Assembly (NCBI GenBank): GCA_013399895.1
Contig: VXBA01001878.1
Location: forward strand, 113,693 to 177,692
Length of the DNA stretch: 64,000 bases
Direction: 5' to 3'
DNA from: Serilophus lunatus
Lineage: Eukaryota > Chordata > Aves > Passeriformes > Eurylaimidae
In this document: in pieces, positions 1 through 10,256 of the stretch
Layout of the letters: each line of letters begins with the position of its first letter
Position numbering within the stretch: the stretch's first letter is position 1
The notes under the pieces: generated by a model
Databases searched by the model: none
Seen by the model: only the letters and a program-made list of their open reading frames with translations
Told to the model about the DNA's origin: nothing
Program-made: the position numbers and the translations under genes

Positions 1-472
1 TCGCAGCCCCGGTGTCCAGCACCTGCAGGCCCCCGGTGGGATTCCACCCATTCAACCTGGGAGCAAGTATTCGGACAAGGGAGGGAGGGAGCTGGTTTTC
101 ACCTGTGTTTGTGTTTTTCAGAGACTAAAGTGCCAGAAGTGCTTCCAAAGAGACAGGGAAAAGGAGTCACCCTTTCCTACCCTTCCTCCCAGTTTCTTTC
201 AACTAGTCACCTGGATGAAGGGAACAGTTCCCTTTCTTTCTCTTTTTTTTTTTCAATTTTTTGTTTTTTCCCCCTTTTCATGTGTTTGTTTTCCCTCCTG
301 GCGTGTTGGGGGTCCCTCAATGTAATTCTGGGGTCTCCTGTGGGTTGCCCTACCTCTCTAATTTAATTCCCCTGGAATAAATTGTTCTCCTGTTGACCAT
401 TCTATTCAGTTTTTCCATCACCTTTATTGAACCTTCCCCCCTGAATGCTAAAAATTGGGTCAAACCACCACA
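1..472 (+). mobile_element. LTR copy A, 3' portion (endogenous retrovirus-type LTR)
   Basis: This is the right-hand part of an LTR whose left side lies outside the window. Its end matches the ends of the copies near 8151, 37161 (inverted) and 63981. It has a T/G-rich tract ending in a splice-acceptor-like CAG at 119-121. A shared block beginning AGACT (122 onward) follows, then a C/T-rich stretch, a poly(A) signal AATAAA at 376-381, and a terminus reading CAAACCACCACA at 472. Terminal CA and an internal AATAAA are usual for retroviral LTRs. No gag, pol or env coding is visible. Open reading frames here are low-complexity and not real genes. The LTR assignment is firm. The class (ERVL-like, judged from the probable 5-bp target duplication of the related copy B) is inference. 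Confidence 0.8.
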
Positions 473-1395
473 GTTACATATAGTATTTGTTATATATTAG
501 CAGATGTCCTATCAGCATCCGAATACTTTTTATCTATACTCTCAGATTAATAAAATATTTAACTCCTTGATGTGATCAAAGTCTAGCCCTTACATGAGGC
601 ACTTAGCAGTTTATAGCAATAAATACAAAAAAGAAATGAACTATACCTGCTAAGTACTGAGTCTCAACAGACATGTAACAAAGGTAACTGAAATGCTTCT
701 AGTTTAAAACAACAGAAACCAGACTAAAAACAAAAAACACACACACAAACAAACTCCTCAACTTTTAGAAAAATTAAAAGTTCAACAAAAACCCTGCTTT
801 TTATACTGCACCATGAACTTGAGGATGCAGGTCAAACAGCAGCTCAGCATCAATTGATAGATCACATTAAGAGTCTATAAAGCAGCTCTGTTATGTGATT
901 TGCTGAATGGTTTGAAGACATGGACTAGTGACGACATACATGACTCCTAGACAAATGTCATCTGCACCATCTGTGGACCATATTGTGCATCAGATGGTAG
1001 GATAAAATTTTCAATAAAAAAGTTTCAGAGCAGAATTATATTCCAGGGATTGTAGCCATGATCATTATAGAACAGCTGCACTGAGCTAGTCACACATCTA
1101 AGATAGAAGACACCAGCATCCTGCAGCAGCTGGTGTGCTGTGAACTTAAAGAAGTAACATGTAACCAGGAAAGACAGATGAAACACTTCAAGGACATGTT
1201 GAAATAAAACTTCAGGTAATAAAAATTTCTGAACTACGTAGGACTGTTACATCAAAGTCCAGGTTGAAGGGAGTCAGTTGAATCTAAACTTACTAGTAAA
1301 AGCATGCATGGTCTTGCTAAACTGTTGTCAAGGACAGAGGTCTTCAGTTAAGAGGTCGTTACTGTCTCTCCTATCCTCTTTATTTGGTTTTCAAA
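473..1395. other. intergenic, no gene seen
   Basis: AT-rich unique-looking DNA between LTR copy A and a CR1 element. I see no exon, RNA gene or repeat beyond short A/C-rich patches near 730-760. Confidence 0.6.
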
Positions 1396-2475
1396 GAATC
1401 ACAGAATCAATTAGGTTGGTAAACACCTCTGAGATCATCAAGTCCAAATATTGACTAAACACCATGGTGTCAACTAGGCCATGGCACCAAGTATTTTCTT
1501 AAACACTTCCAGGGGCAGTGATTCCACCACCTACCTGGGCCGTCCATTCCAGTGTGTAATCACTATTTTTTTGAAGAAGTTCCTCCTGATGTCCAACCTG
1601 AACCTCCCTGGCACAGCTTGAGATTATGTCCTCTTGTCCTGTTACTAGTTGCCTGTGAAAAGAGGTCAATCCTCAACTGGCTACAACCTTTTTTCATATA
1701 GTTGTAGAGAGAGAGGTCTTCCCTGAGGCTCCTTTTCTCCAGGCTAGACAAGGCCAGCTCCTTCAATCACTCCTCGCAGGACTTGTGCTCCAGAACCTTC
1801 ACCACCTCTGTTGGCCTTCTCTGGGCACACTCCAGCACCTCGATGTCCTTCCTGAACTGACAAGCCCACAACTGAACACAGTACTTGAGGTGTGTCCTCA
1901 CCAGTGCTATGTACAATGGGTAAATCATTCCCTAGTCCTGTTGGCCACGCTATTTCTGATACAAACCAGGATGTCATTGTCCTTCTTGGCCACCTGGGTT
2001 CATGTTCAGCTGCTGTTGACCAGCACCCCAGGTCCTTTTCCACTGATCCGTTTTCCAGACATTCTTCCTCCACCCTGTTAGAGTGGCATAGGGTTACTGT
2101 GGCCAAAGAGTATGATCTGGCACTTGGTCTTGTTTAACCTCTGGTCTTGTTTAACCTCTGGTCTTGTTTAACCTTATACCATTGATCTTGGTCCATTGAT
2201 CCAGCCTATACAGGTACCTCTGCAAAGCCTTCATACCTTCCAGCAGATTAACACTGTCAATCCAACTTGGTGTTGTCTGTGAATTTACTGAGGGTGCGCT
2301 CAATCCCCTCATCCAGATCTTCAATAGAAAAAATCAAACAGGACTGGCCTCAATACTGAGCCCTGTGCAACACCACTAGTGTTCAGACACTAATTGGATG
2401 CAACACCATTCATCACCTCTCTCTGGGCCTGGCCATCCAGCCAGTTTTTAAGCCAGTAAAGAGTGCCCCTGTCAG
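1396..2475 (-). mobile_element. CR1 LINE fragment, 3' part of ORF2 plus 3' UTR
   Basis: On the minus strand this reads into a CR1 3' end. The plus strand begins with the complement of the CR1 3' terminal motif (TCACAGAATCA at about 1399), followed by the complement of the typical CR1 3' UTR. The C-terminal reverse-transcriptase region follows. At 1563-1766 the minus strand encodes pieces such as LSSLEKRSLREDL and LFSQATSNRTRGH, which match the conserved CR1 ORF2 tail. The reading frame is broken: 1563-1766 and 1744-2106 lie in different frames. The upstream part near 2400-2475 has the CR1 pattern with the complement of 'CCAGTTTTTAAGCCAG'. The element is 5' truncated, as nearly all CR1 copies are, and inactive. 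Confidence 0.9.
2125..2175. repeat. 17-bp tandem triplication inside CR1
   Basis: Three nearly identical 17-bp units (TGGTCTTGTTTAACCTC) start at 2125, 2142 and 2159. Only one copy is expected from the CR1 consensus, so this is a local expansion after insertion, or an assembly or slippage event. Confidence 0.85.
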
Positions 2476-5379
2476 CTCTTTCCCTCAGAGTGAAAGCGAG
2501 GGATATTAATATTGCTGGATCTGGTTCCTCTATAGCAGCAGAATGCTAATCTGATCTTGGCAATACATGGGCATTTCTGATGCTCATGGTCTTGTGCTCC
2601 TGAGCAAAAGTATTGCATCCATAGCAAAGAGAAATAATAATAATAATAAAAAAAATCAACAGCAACCCTTAGCAACTACACATGAATCCAAGGGAAAAAA
2701 ACTATCCCAGTAATACATTTGGGCTGACCCCATGTTTGTTTTTTTGGGGTTTTTTTTGTTTGTTTTTTTTTTTAATTTGTTGTTTGTTTCTTTTTGTTTG
2801 TGGTTTCTATTTGTTTTTCTTTTGTACCCTGTACATTATTTCAGCACAATACCATGAAAGTGATCCTTTTCACTCCTGAAGGACAATATAGCAAAAAGAA
2901 TTTGGTAAATGATGAAGAAAGGATTCTTCTACAAAAGCAACTCGTAAGCATTGTCTCACACTTAAGGTGATGAGAAACATTTTTGAGTGTCTGCATTAAC
3001 TGCAGTTGGAGCAAGAGAAGTTTACCACTAATTTCGAATCCTTACTTTAATTAATAACACTACTTTCAAATTTTGATTTTTGAAAGTCAAATTATTGAAT
3101 TAGTTTAAAAAATTGTTTTAATTTCTAAGTGAAGACAGAAAAGGCTTAATTAACTTCCAAAGATTTGAGATCAGGCTTTTAGCACCTCTGAATTCACAGA
3201 ACTAAATTATGTTTGTGTACACCCTCAATTGCATTTTGAATTGACAATAAAACACTTCAATCTAACAAACAAAATACAAAGTTTCTATGGGCATTTTAAA
3301 AATATTCAACTCAAATTATCCAGTACAGGAATTAATACAAGTTCTTTTCACTATTTGTTATTTATTTGTTAATTTTATTGTTCAATTACTTATTTTTACA
3401 TTTTGACTTGGAAATTCTCAATGTGAAATTAATTATCAGAATTTGGTAAACATACAGTGAAACTATTAGCCCTATCACTAAATAAAAAAATATTAAAAGA
3501 AAAACTCCATTTTACTTTTCTTTCAAAATAAAATAGATGTGGTTCATCTACCTAAAAGTAAATGTTCTTTAGGGCTATAGATGTCCTAGTACTCATAGGA
3601 CTTGCAGTAACTGCTGCTTCTCCACTTTTACATGCTCACACCCACACAGATATATATCTGTAGACAGAAGTCATCTGCAATACAGCCTTTTCCCATATAC
3701 TACAATTAATATCCCACTTCCAGAATTATTAATAATATGCTCACACTGGCTACATACTCATTACATCAGTTTTTCCTGGATTGTGTGTACCAATCAAGCC
3801 TGTCCAAAATAAAGTCTTTGTGAAGCATTCATGTTCTGTTGTTCTCAGCCTGCAAGCATACATATCTATCTTAATATCTGAATTATAGAAATATTTTAAA
3901 GACTTTAACAAAGAGAACATAAGTCTTGAGGAAAGTGGAGGTGACTGACACAAAAGAGGCACAGATTAGATGAAGACTGCATACAGATAATAGAAGGTTT
4001 TAATGGAAATCCAGAGTTGAGCCTAGCAACATGATGCTCATGTGATCACTTAGACAGGAATTTGTGTGGGAATCTACAGCCAGAGAGGGCAAAGTTTGGA
4101 TAAGGAAATGAGGAGGTGCTGCTTCTGGACAAGGGAGAAGTGTCAAGTTTCAGTTCAGAAGAGGTTAGAAAAGTGGCAATTTAAGCATATCAGGATGTCC
4201 ATCACCCTGATTGATGGTCGTTGTGTTGGAGCATTGTATTCAAGACACTCTCGTCTCCTCAGACTCCAGTAGCCTTTCTACCAATGTTAAAGAGATTCAG
4301 GGACAAAGGGTTTCTGTATGATTAAAAGGCTTATGATTTGCTAAAATGTCATCCTGGATATCTTAGGAGATTTTGCGGTAGAGTGAAGATAGGAAGGAAC
4401 AGTGAAAGACTAGAAGGAACATTGACATCCATTTCTTGCAGTCGGAAGGCTGAAATGATATTAGAATAAAAGAGTCAGGGAGGTCATATTGAAAGAAAAA
4501 TGTGTTTATTTCACATACCAGCAGACATTAAAGGCAGTGAAGAAATATATTTCACATCTCAGGAGGTCTCTCAGGAGAACCTTTCACTTTTTTTTTTTTC
4601 TTTTTTTTTTTTTTTTCATGGAAGTAGAATGTTCTGGCTTACAGAGGACACATCCATCTGCATTCTGATGTTCATCCTAGCTTTTTGATAGTGATTGTAG
4701 GGCTCTCTTGGAATGTCTGAAGGGGTCAGTTGTCCCCAGCAGTAGCTGTGATGGTGCTGGGAAGTCTCTCAGCACAGTTATGTTGATGTTTGAGGATGGG
4801 CTAGAAGTCAGGGAAGATCCTCCCACATCTGACATATTTCTACCTACACTACAGTCTTCTGAAGTAGGAGCTCATGTAGAAAATAGATTCTTGTAGGCTT
4901 ATCATTTGGAGATTAATATAGCATAACCTCTCTTTGGAATGTTAAAGTTATAGGTAGTTCTTGACTACCATATTGCCTATACTTGCTCTAGACAGTGCTC
5001 AAAAGCAATCTGAGGACACTAACACTTCATAGCGCTCATAGCCTGATGTTCAAAATGTCTGTTGGTTGGAAGGCAAATGTTGTGATTTAGCTCTTATCAT
5101 TCTGAACTTCTTAAGAAGAGATAAAGGTGACCTCATTATCCTGCAGTTCAGACTCAGGTGTCCTGTTTTGAGGGTGAGATTCTAATTGATTTTATCCAGT
5201 GAACATATTGATGAAGCTAACATTTGCCTAAGTCCGTGACTAGCTGGTTGGATAGAGATGTATGAATAATTTACAAACACGTGCAGATCCTACATTGTAA
5301 GGACAAAAAAATTCCACTTAAACTGATGGAAGTAATCAGTTGAGAAGAGGTAGTTCTGATGTACAATTGGGTGCTCTGT
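2476..5379. other. intergenic, no gene seen
   Basis: AT-rich unique DNA. It contains a T/G-rich low-complexity stretch at about 2738-2830 and T-rich tracts at about 4588-4617. Short open frames here are chance frames through simple sequence. No splice-bounded exon is recognised. Confidence 0.6.
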
Positions 5380-5580
5380 GGTAGATCTGCAACCGCTATG
5401 CTATAATTTACGCAGTCTAAATCTTTTTATGTTAAGATCTTTGTTCCCCCTTCCCTCTATGTATAGTAATTGTCGATTGCACAGCAGGATTACTTGGGGG
5501 CATATAAGTATAAGGATTTCACGATCTCTCTGATTGACATATCCTTTCATCCTTATTTGGTGTAATGACCGCCGACATGA
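5380..5580 (+). mobile_element. possible old LTR remnant (CpG-bearing, TATA-like)
   Basis: Several CpG sites (near 5392, 5410, 5473, 5522 and 5570) cluster in otherwise CpG-poor DNA. A TATA-like CATATAAGTATAAGG lies at about 5500-5515. The combination suggests a decayed LTR promoter, but I found no clear TG...CA ends, target duplication or AATAAA. It could equally be unique DNA. Confidence 0.2.
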
Positions 5581-6726
5581 AAACTACTGCTTGAGCTAAT
5601 CCATCTCCCACTGAAATCAAAGGCAGTTTTTTAATACAGGGACCTTTGCTGAATAAAAACACCTTCAAGAAGAAAAAATTCAAGTATAACAAAATTTTAC
5701 AAATTCCTCTCTAGACAGAACTTACTACTATTTACTTTTAACAAAATACCAGCTCCACAACCTCACAATCTGATCATTTTCTGTCTATCACACACACAAA
5801 AAAAGGAGGTCGCAAATGAAAGACAGAGGCATGAATTCCGAATAGCCTCTCTGTGCCCACGGTCTGTTATCATATTTATTCCAGCATAATCACAATGCCA
5901 TAATCATTCAAAATACAAAACTACTGTCATAAATGGCAGCTTTAGGTATTCAAGAGATTCAGGAGCAAGCAGTGTCTAGTAAAGACAGACAGACAATTGG
6001 AAACTAGTCAGGAAACAGTGTTTTGCTAACTTCATGTCATGAAAAATGCAATTTCATTCTCATTTCTGTTTGTTTTCTTCTTTTAGTGATTCTTTTGGTT
6101 GGAAGTTGGTTGATTTATTTGTTAAAATACCCCAAAGCCTCAATGGCTGGCTGTTAAACAGAATTTCTGTAATTTTGGAAATGTACAGACTGAGACCTCA
6201 TTAAATCAGTAGTATCCCTTTTGCAATCATCCATGTCTACTCCCAATGCTAATGTAGTTGAATCAGTAATTATGCAATTGTTCAGGACTAAAGAATTACA
6301 CAGTCTGTGACTGCAAGCTTATTGTAAATACCAATCATGCGTTTGATATTCTAGAAATGCACTTTCCATACAAGAACCATATATTAACTGAATGCCTATT
6401 TGTGTAGAATTATTACTTGTAAGTTTACTGAGTTAAGCCTTTAGCAAGGTAATTGAACCATATAGAGTAGGGCATCCAAAGAAAATGCAATATTAGCAAT
6501 ATACTTCCCCACAGCTATATGTTTTATAAAGAAAAGAAAGAAATCCTTCCCTCATCCTTCCGCAGTTTGCTTTCTTTTTGAACTAGAATGTGCTTGAACC
6601 AGATTAGCTTTAATTTTTGTTTCACTGTTGTTCTGCTTCTAGGTTTTCAGATTTTCAATATTAGTGGTGGGTAGTTTGACATGGTAGAGTATCCAGAGAT
6701 ATTGCAGCTGTCAGCTGCAAAGTTTA
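5581..6726. other. intergenic, no gene seen
   Basis: AT-rich unique DNA up to the left end of the inverted LTR composite. The last bases before the element (6722-6726, GTTTA) form the left part of its probable target duplication. Confidence 0.6.
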
Positions 6727-7459
6727 TGTGGTGGTTTAGGACCACTTTCATCGTCTAGGGGGCAGGTTCAGTAAAGGTGATGGAAAAATGAATAGAGATT
6801 GCAGCAGGTGAACAGTTTATTACAAGGGGTTTAAATTAGGGAAGTAGGGATAAACCACAGGAGACCCCAGAATTACACAGAGGGACACCCAACACACAGA
6901 GGGAAAAAAACACAAAAGGGAAAAAAAAGAAAAAAAGAAAGGGAACTGTTCTTTTCAGCTAGGCTTGCTGAGAAGACCAGGGGGAGGGGTAGAGAAGCCT
7001 CTCTCTCCTTGTCTGCTGGAATCACCCTCTGGCCCTTCAACCTCTCTGAAAAACACAAAAAGAAATGAAAACAACTCCCTCCCACCACCTCTCTGAAGGG
7101 TTACTTGCTTGCCAAGCTGGAAATGGCTCTCGTGCTGAGAGAAATGGGTGGAATCACGCCGCGGGGGGGTCCTGCGGGCTCTGAGGACCGGAGCTATGTG
7201 CCTCCTCACAGCAGCAGCCAAAGAAGAATGTGGGGCGGGCCCTTGCCTCAGCTTTTAAGCCTTCTCCTTCTTGCATGGATCTTGTCGCTTTCTTCGGGGC
7301 CAAGCTCTCTTTCCATTGGTTCAGCTGGCAGGGCCCCACTTTGTTTCCGGTGTTTTCCCATTGAAGAATCACGAGTTTTCAGTCCCGCCCGCCATCTTTG
7401 TTTTCGTGGCTGCAGCACCTTAGAGACGCCCCAGCGCCAACACGGTGTCGGGGCCGGCC
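6727..7459 (-). mobile_element. LTR composite B, left half (minus-oriented LTR)
   Basis: The half begins TGTGGTGGTTTAGG at 6727, the reverse complement of the family's 3' end. Read on the minus strand it has the standard order. A CCAAT motif lies near 7314-7318, a TATA-like TTAAAAGC sits at about 7252-7260, and a T/G-rich tract ends in CAG (plus-strand CTG at 7046-7048). The shared 3' block (7045 down to 6727) carries AATAAA (plus TTTATT, 6816-6821) and ends in the CCACCACA terminus. The half stops at a single N at 7460. No retroviral protein is recognisable. Confidence 0.85.
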
Positions 7460-7460
7460 N

Positions 7461-8151
7461 GAACAACAGAGGCAGGGGGAGGGTGAAGAAGCAGGACCAG
7501 GGCCCTCCTGACTGGGCCGGCGGTGGGGCTGCCGCCTGTGCCACCTGAGCTGGGACTGAGGGACCACGCACACTGTGCGGGGAGGGGCGGGAGCAGGTGG
7601 GAACGGCACCCTCCCGTCCCTGCTCCGTCCCGCACTCCCGGGAGCCCGGGGAGTTGCCCCCACCTGTCCCGAGACGGCCCCGGGGGAAACGAGAACCGCT
7701 GCTGTCCAGCCCCGGCCCCGTCTTCTCCCAAGCCCCTGCAAAATGGCAGGAGCAAGGACCTTCCCGTCCCCAGCTCAGCCCAGGAACCAGCAGGGCACAG
7801 GGAGAGCAGCCCCCTCCTCCCCTCCAGAGAGAGACTGAAGGGCCAGAAGTGCTTCCAAAGAGAGAGAGAAGGGAAAGACAGATTTTCCTACCCTTCCCCA
7901 CTGCTTTTTTCAGCTAGTCATCTGGCTGAAAGCGCAGTTCCCTTTGTCCTTTTTTCCCTTTTGTGTTTTTTTTCCTTCCCCTGCGTGTTGGGTGTTCCTC
8001 TGTGTAATTCTGGGGTCCCTGTGGGTTATCCCTACTTCCCTAATTTAAACTCCCTGTAATAAACTGTTCACCTGCTGCAACTCTATTCAGTTTTCCGTCA
8101 CCTTTATTGAACCTGCCTCCTAGACGATAAAAGTGCTTCTAAACCACCACA
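7461..8151 (+). mobile_element. LTR composite B, right half (plus-oriented LTR end)
   Basis: The first about 365 bp are GC- and CpG-rich and unlike the left half. From 7828 the sequence matches the shared 3' block (GACTGAAGGGCCAGAAGTGC). AATAAA lies at 8058-8063 and the element ends CTAAACCACCACA at 8151. The following GTTTG (8152-8156) matches GTTTA before the left end in four of five bases, a probable 5-bp target duplication spanning the whole composite. The two outward-facing blocks (6727-7045 and 7828-8151) form imperfect inverted arms of about 320 bp. The N at 7460 leaves the junction unverified. Confidence 0.8.
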
Positions 8152-10127
8152 GTTTGGAACAGGTTCTAATCTCTGATTCACCATAAAGTGGGGACCTAAT
8201 GTGGCTAAATTTGGAAATAGAACAATTCTTTCTGGAGATCTTCAAGCATGTTAGGGAACTTGAGATTATTTTAAACAGTTGCTCTTCTATGTACCTAAAC
8301 CTAAGGAGCCAGAGAACTACCTCCTAAGATTATGTTCCCTTCAAACCTGTATATCCAGAGTCTCCTCCTGTTTCAAATTGTTTTCAGAATGAGGTTTATA
8401 CCCACCATTAGACATAACTGTTCATACTTGCATTTGATTTTGTTCCTAAAGAAGGGAGAAAACTTGTGTTGCTGACTCAGCAAGTAGGTAGCCCTAGCTG
8501 AATGAATAGACCATTGTAAAATTTTTTTTTCATAACACAGTATATATTCTGGTTGGTTGTTCTTGGTTGGGCTTTGTTTGTTTGTTTGTTTGTTTCTCCG
8601 AATAAAGCAACTGTCTTTATGTGACTGCCTCCTTTTGTTTTTATTTTTTCCTCTTGAGAGTTGAACACCACATGGTAGACAGTAATTATGCATGATCTCT
8701 ATCAATAATGTAGACGAACTTCCTATTGAAGATAGCCTTAGTGTCCTAGGAATACAAGATCATGAAGTAAAAGCACACAACTATACCATTCCCTGTGGTA
8801 AACAAATACTCCTGTAAAAAATAAAATAAAAAAAATAGACAAAAACCCGAAAGTACTATCACTATAAATAGAATTCAGACTTTCCCTTCTCAAAAAAAAA
8901 CCCAAACCATAAATGTGCATTAAACCCCATAAAGTAATATATATAAACTTGAAGAAAACTCTCTTTAAACAATCTCCTTACACAGGGCTAAGAAAGATAC
9001 AGCGCTTGTTACATAATGATTAAATAATTACTTGCAATATGGAAAAAAGTAAATAATTTTTCTATTAGTCTTATGTGACCAAACTTCTTTAATCTTACAC
9101 TGAATTAATTTAAATATTAGAAATACTAATAACCCAGTTCTTTCTGCAGAATGTTGCACATGAAAAGAAATCCACTGGTTACTTCTTGGCATTACACTTG
9201 TAACTTTACCAGCTCTGCCCTTTTGTGGGGGTTAGAAACTGTTTATGAGGAGTGTAATTCTTCACATACTTTCTTTTTCCCCCTTCATATTTTTTTATCT
9301 TTGCTAATTGGTATCAGAGAATTTCTTATTCATTTGGGCCTACAGATTATTCATCTGTAGCTAATATAAAAAAATTCAGTTGTCAAATTCAGTGCTTAGT
9401 TACTGAAAATATGTGGCATTGTTTATGGCCCCTACATTCACATAGCAGACAAAAGAGCAATGTCTGAAAAAACAAAAAAGGTATTTCTTAGAAGGAATAT
9501 GAATACCAAAATGGACGAAATTCAGAGAATAATGGTACAGCCTTGCTAGAATTCTGAATACCTCTTTTTCACAAGAAAATAGTGTTAACTATGCTGTATA
9601 CACAAATCTATATAGATAGGAGTGTCATTTTTTTGGTGTTTGAGAGATAAGAAGGGTTAGAACATATTTTTAAGGCCTTTTATAATAATTTCCTTCATCA
9701 AATTCAAACTTACTCTTTTGATTGCTACAATAGTTTACTTCTTTCCTAATCCATATGGCCTTCTGCTATCCCCTTTCTTTGCTGTTTTTCTGTCAAGCTC
9801 TTGCTGCTGTTCTCCATTATGAGAGCAATGAGGTCAACATTCTTATCTCTATAAATACCTGTATGACAAGATGTCAAAAATGTCTACATAGCTTCAGGAT
9901 CAACACAGATTCCACTTTCAATTCCCTGCCTGAAAAGGAACAGAAAAAAAATATGCGTTTCTATACCCTATGAATGCAGTGGTACAGATAAATATAACAT
10001 AGCAACAGATTCAGCTTACTGTTGAAATCCTTCAGAAGTATAGCTGGGTTCTCAAATTATATGAAAAAAAGCAAATTGTAGGAGGGAAATGGCTGATGGA
10101 AACTGTTTTCATCCGTCATTCCCTAAA
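8152..10127. other. intergenic, no gene seen
   Basis: AT-rich unique DNA. The only clear structure is a short (GTTT)n run at about 8573-8596. Its low-complexity open frames are not supported as genes. Confidence 0.6.
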
Positions 10128-10256
10128 GTCACAGAATATTCTGTGTTGGGAGAGACTCACAAGGATCACTGAGTCCAACTCTTAAACCCATATGCAGATC
10201 AAACCCATCACACTGGTGTTATTAGCAAGATGCTCTAACCAACTGAGCTAATCTCA
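10128..10256 (-). mobile_element. tRNA-Ile-derived SINE with CR1-like tail (TguSINE1 type)
   Basis: On the minus strand the head reads GATTAGCTCAGTTGGTTAGA. This contains an RNA polymerase III A box and matches the tRNA-Ile D-arm. It is followed by an anticodon region (CTAATAAC, consistent with AAT) and a B box (GGGTTTGATC at about 10198-10207). The remainder, toward 10128, resembles a CR1 3' end, finishing ATTCTGTGACT. This is the composition described for TguSINE1 of passerine birds, where a CR1 tail allows mobilisation by CR1 reverse transcriptase. It is not a functional tRNA: the acceptor stem is missing and the 3' half departs from tRNA. No clear target duplication is seen. Confidence 0.85.

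Noticed and set aside
1785..2137. Plus-strand frames of 81-98 codons
   Set aside because: They lie antisense within a minus-strand CR1.
7105..8059. Several long open frames (up to 217 codons) on both strands of LTR composite B
   Set aside because: They arise from stop-poor GC-rich sequence and cross the N at 7460. No retroviral or cellular domain is recognisable.
10198..10256. A possible functional tRNA-Ile gene
   Set aside because: The acceptor stem and 3' half are missing and the sequence continues into a CR1-like tail, so it is a SINE head.
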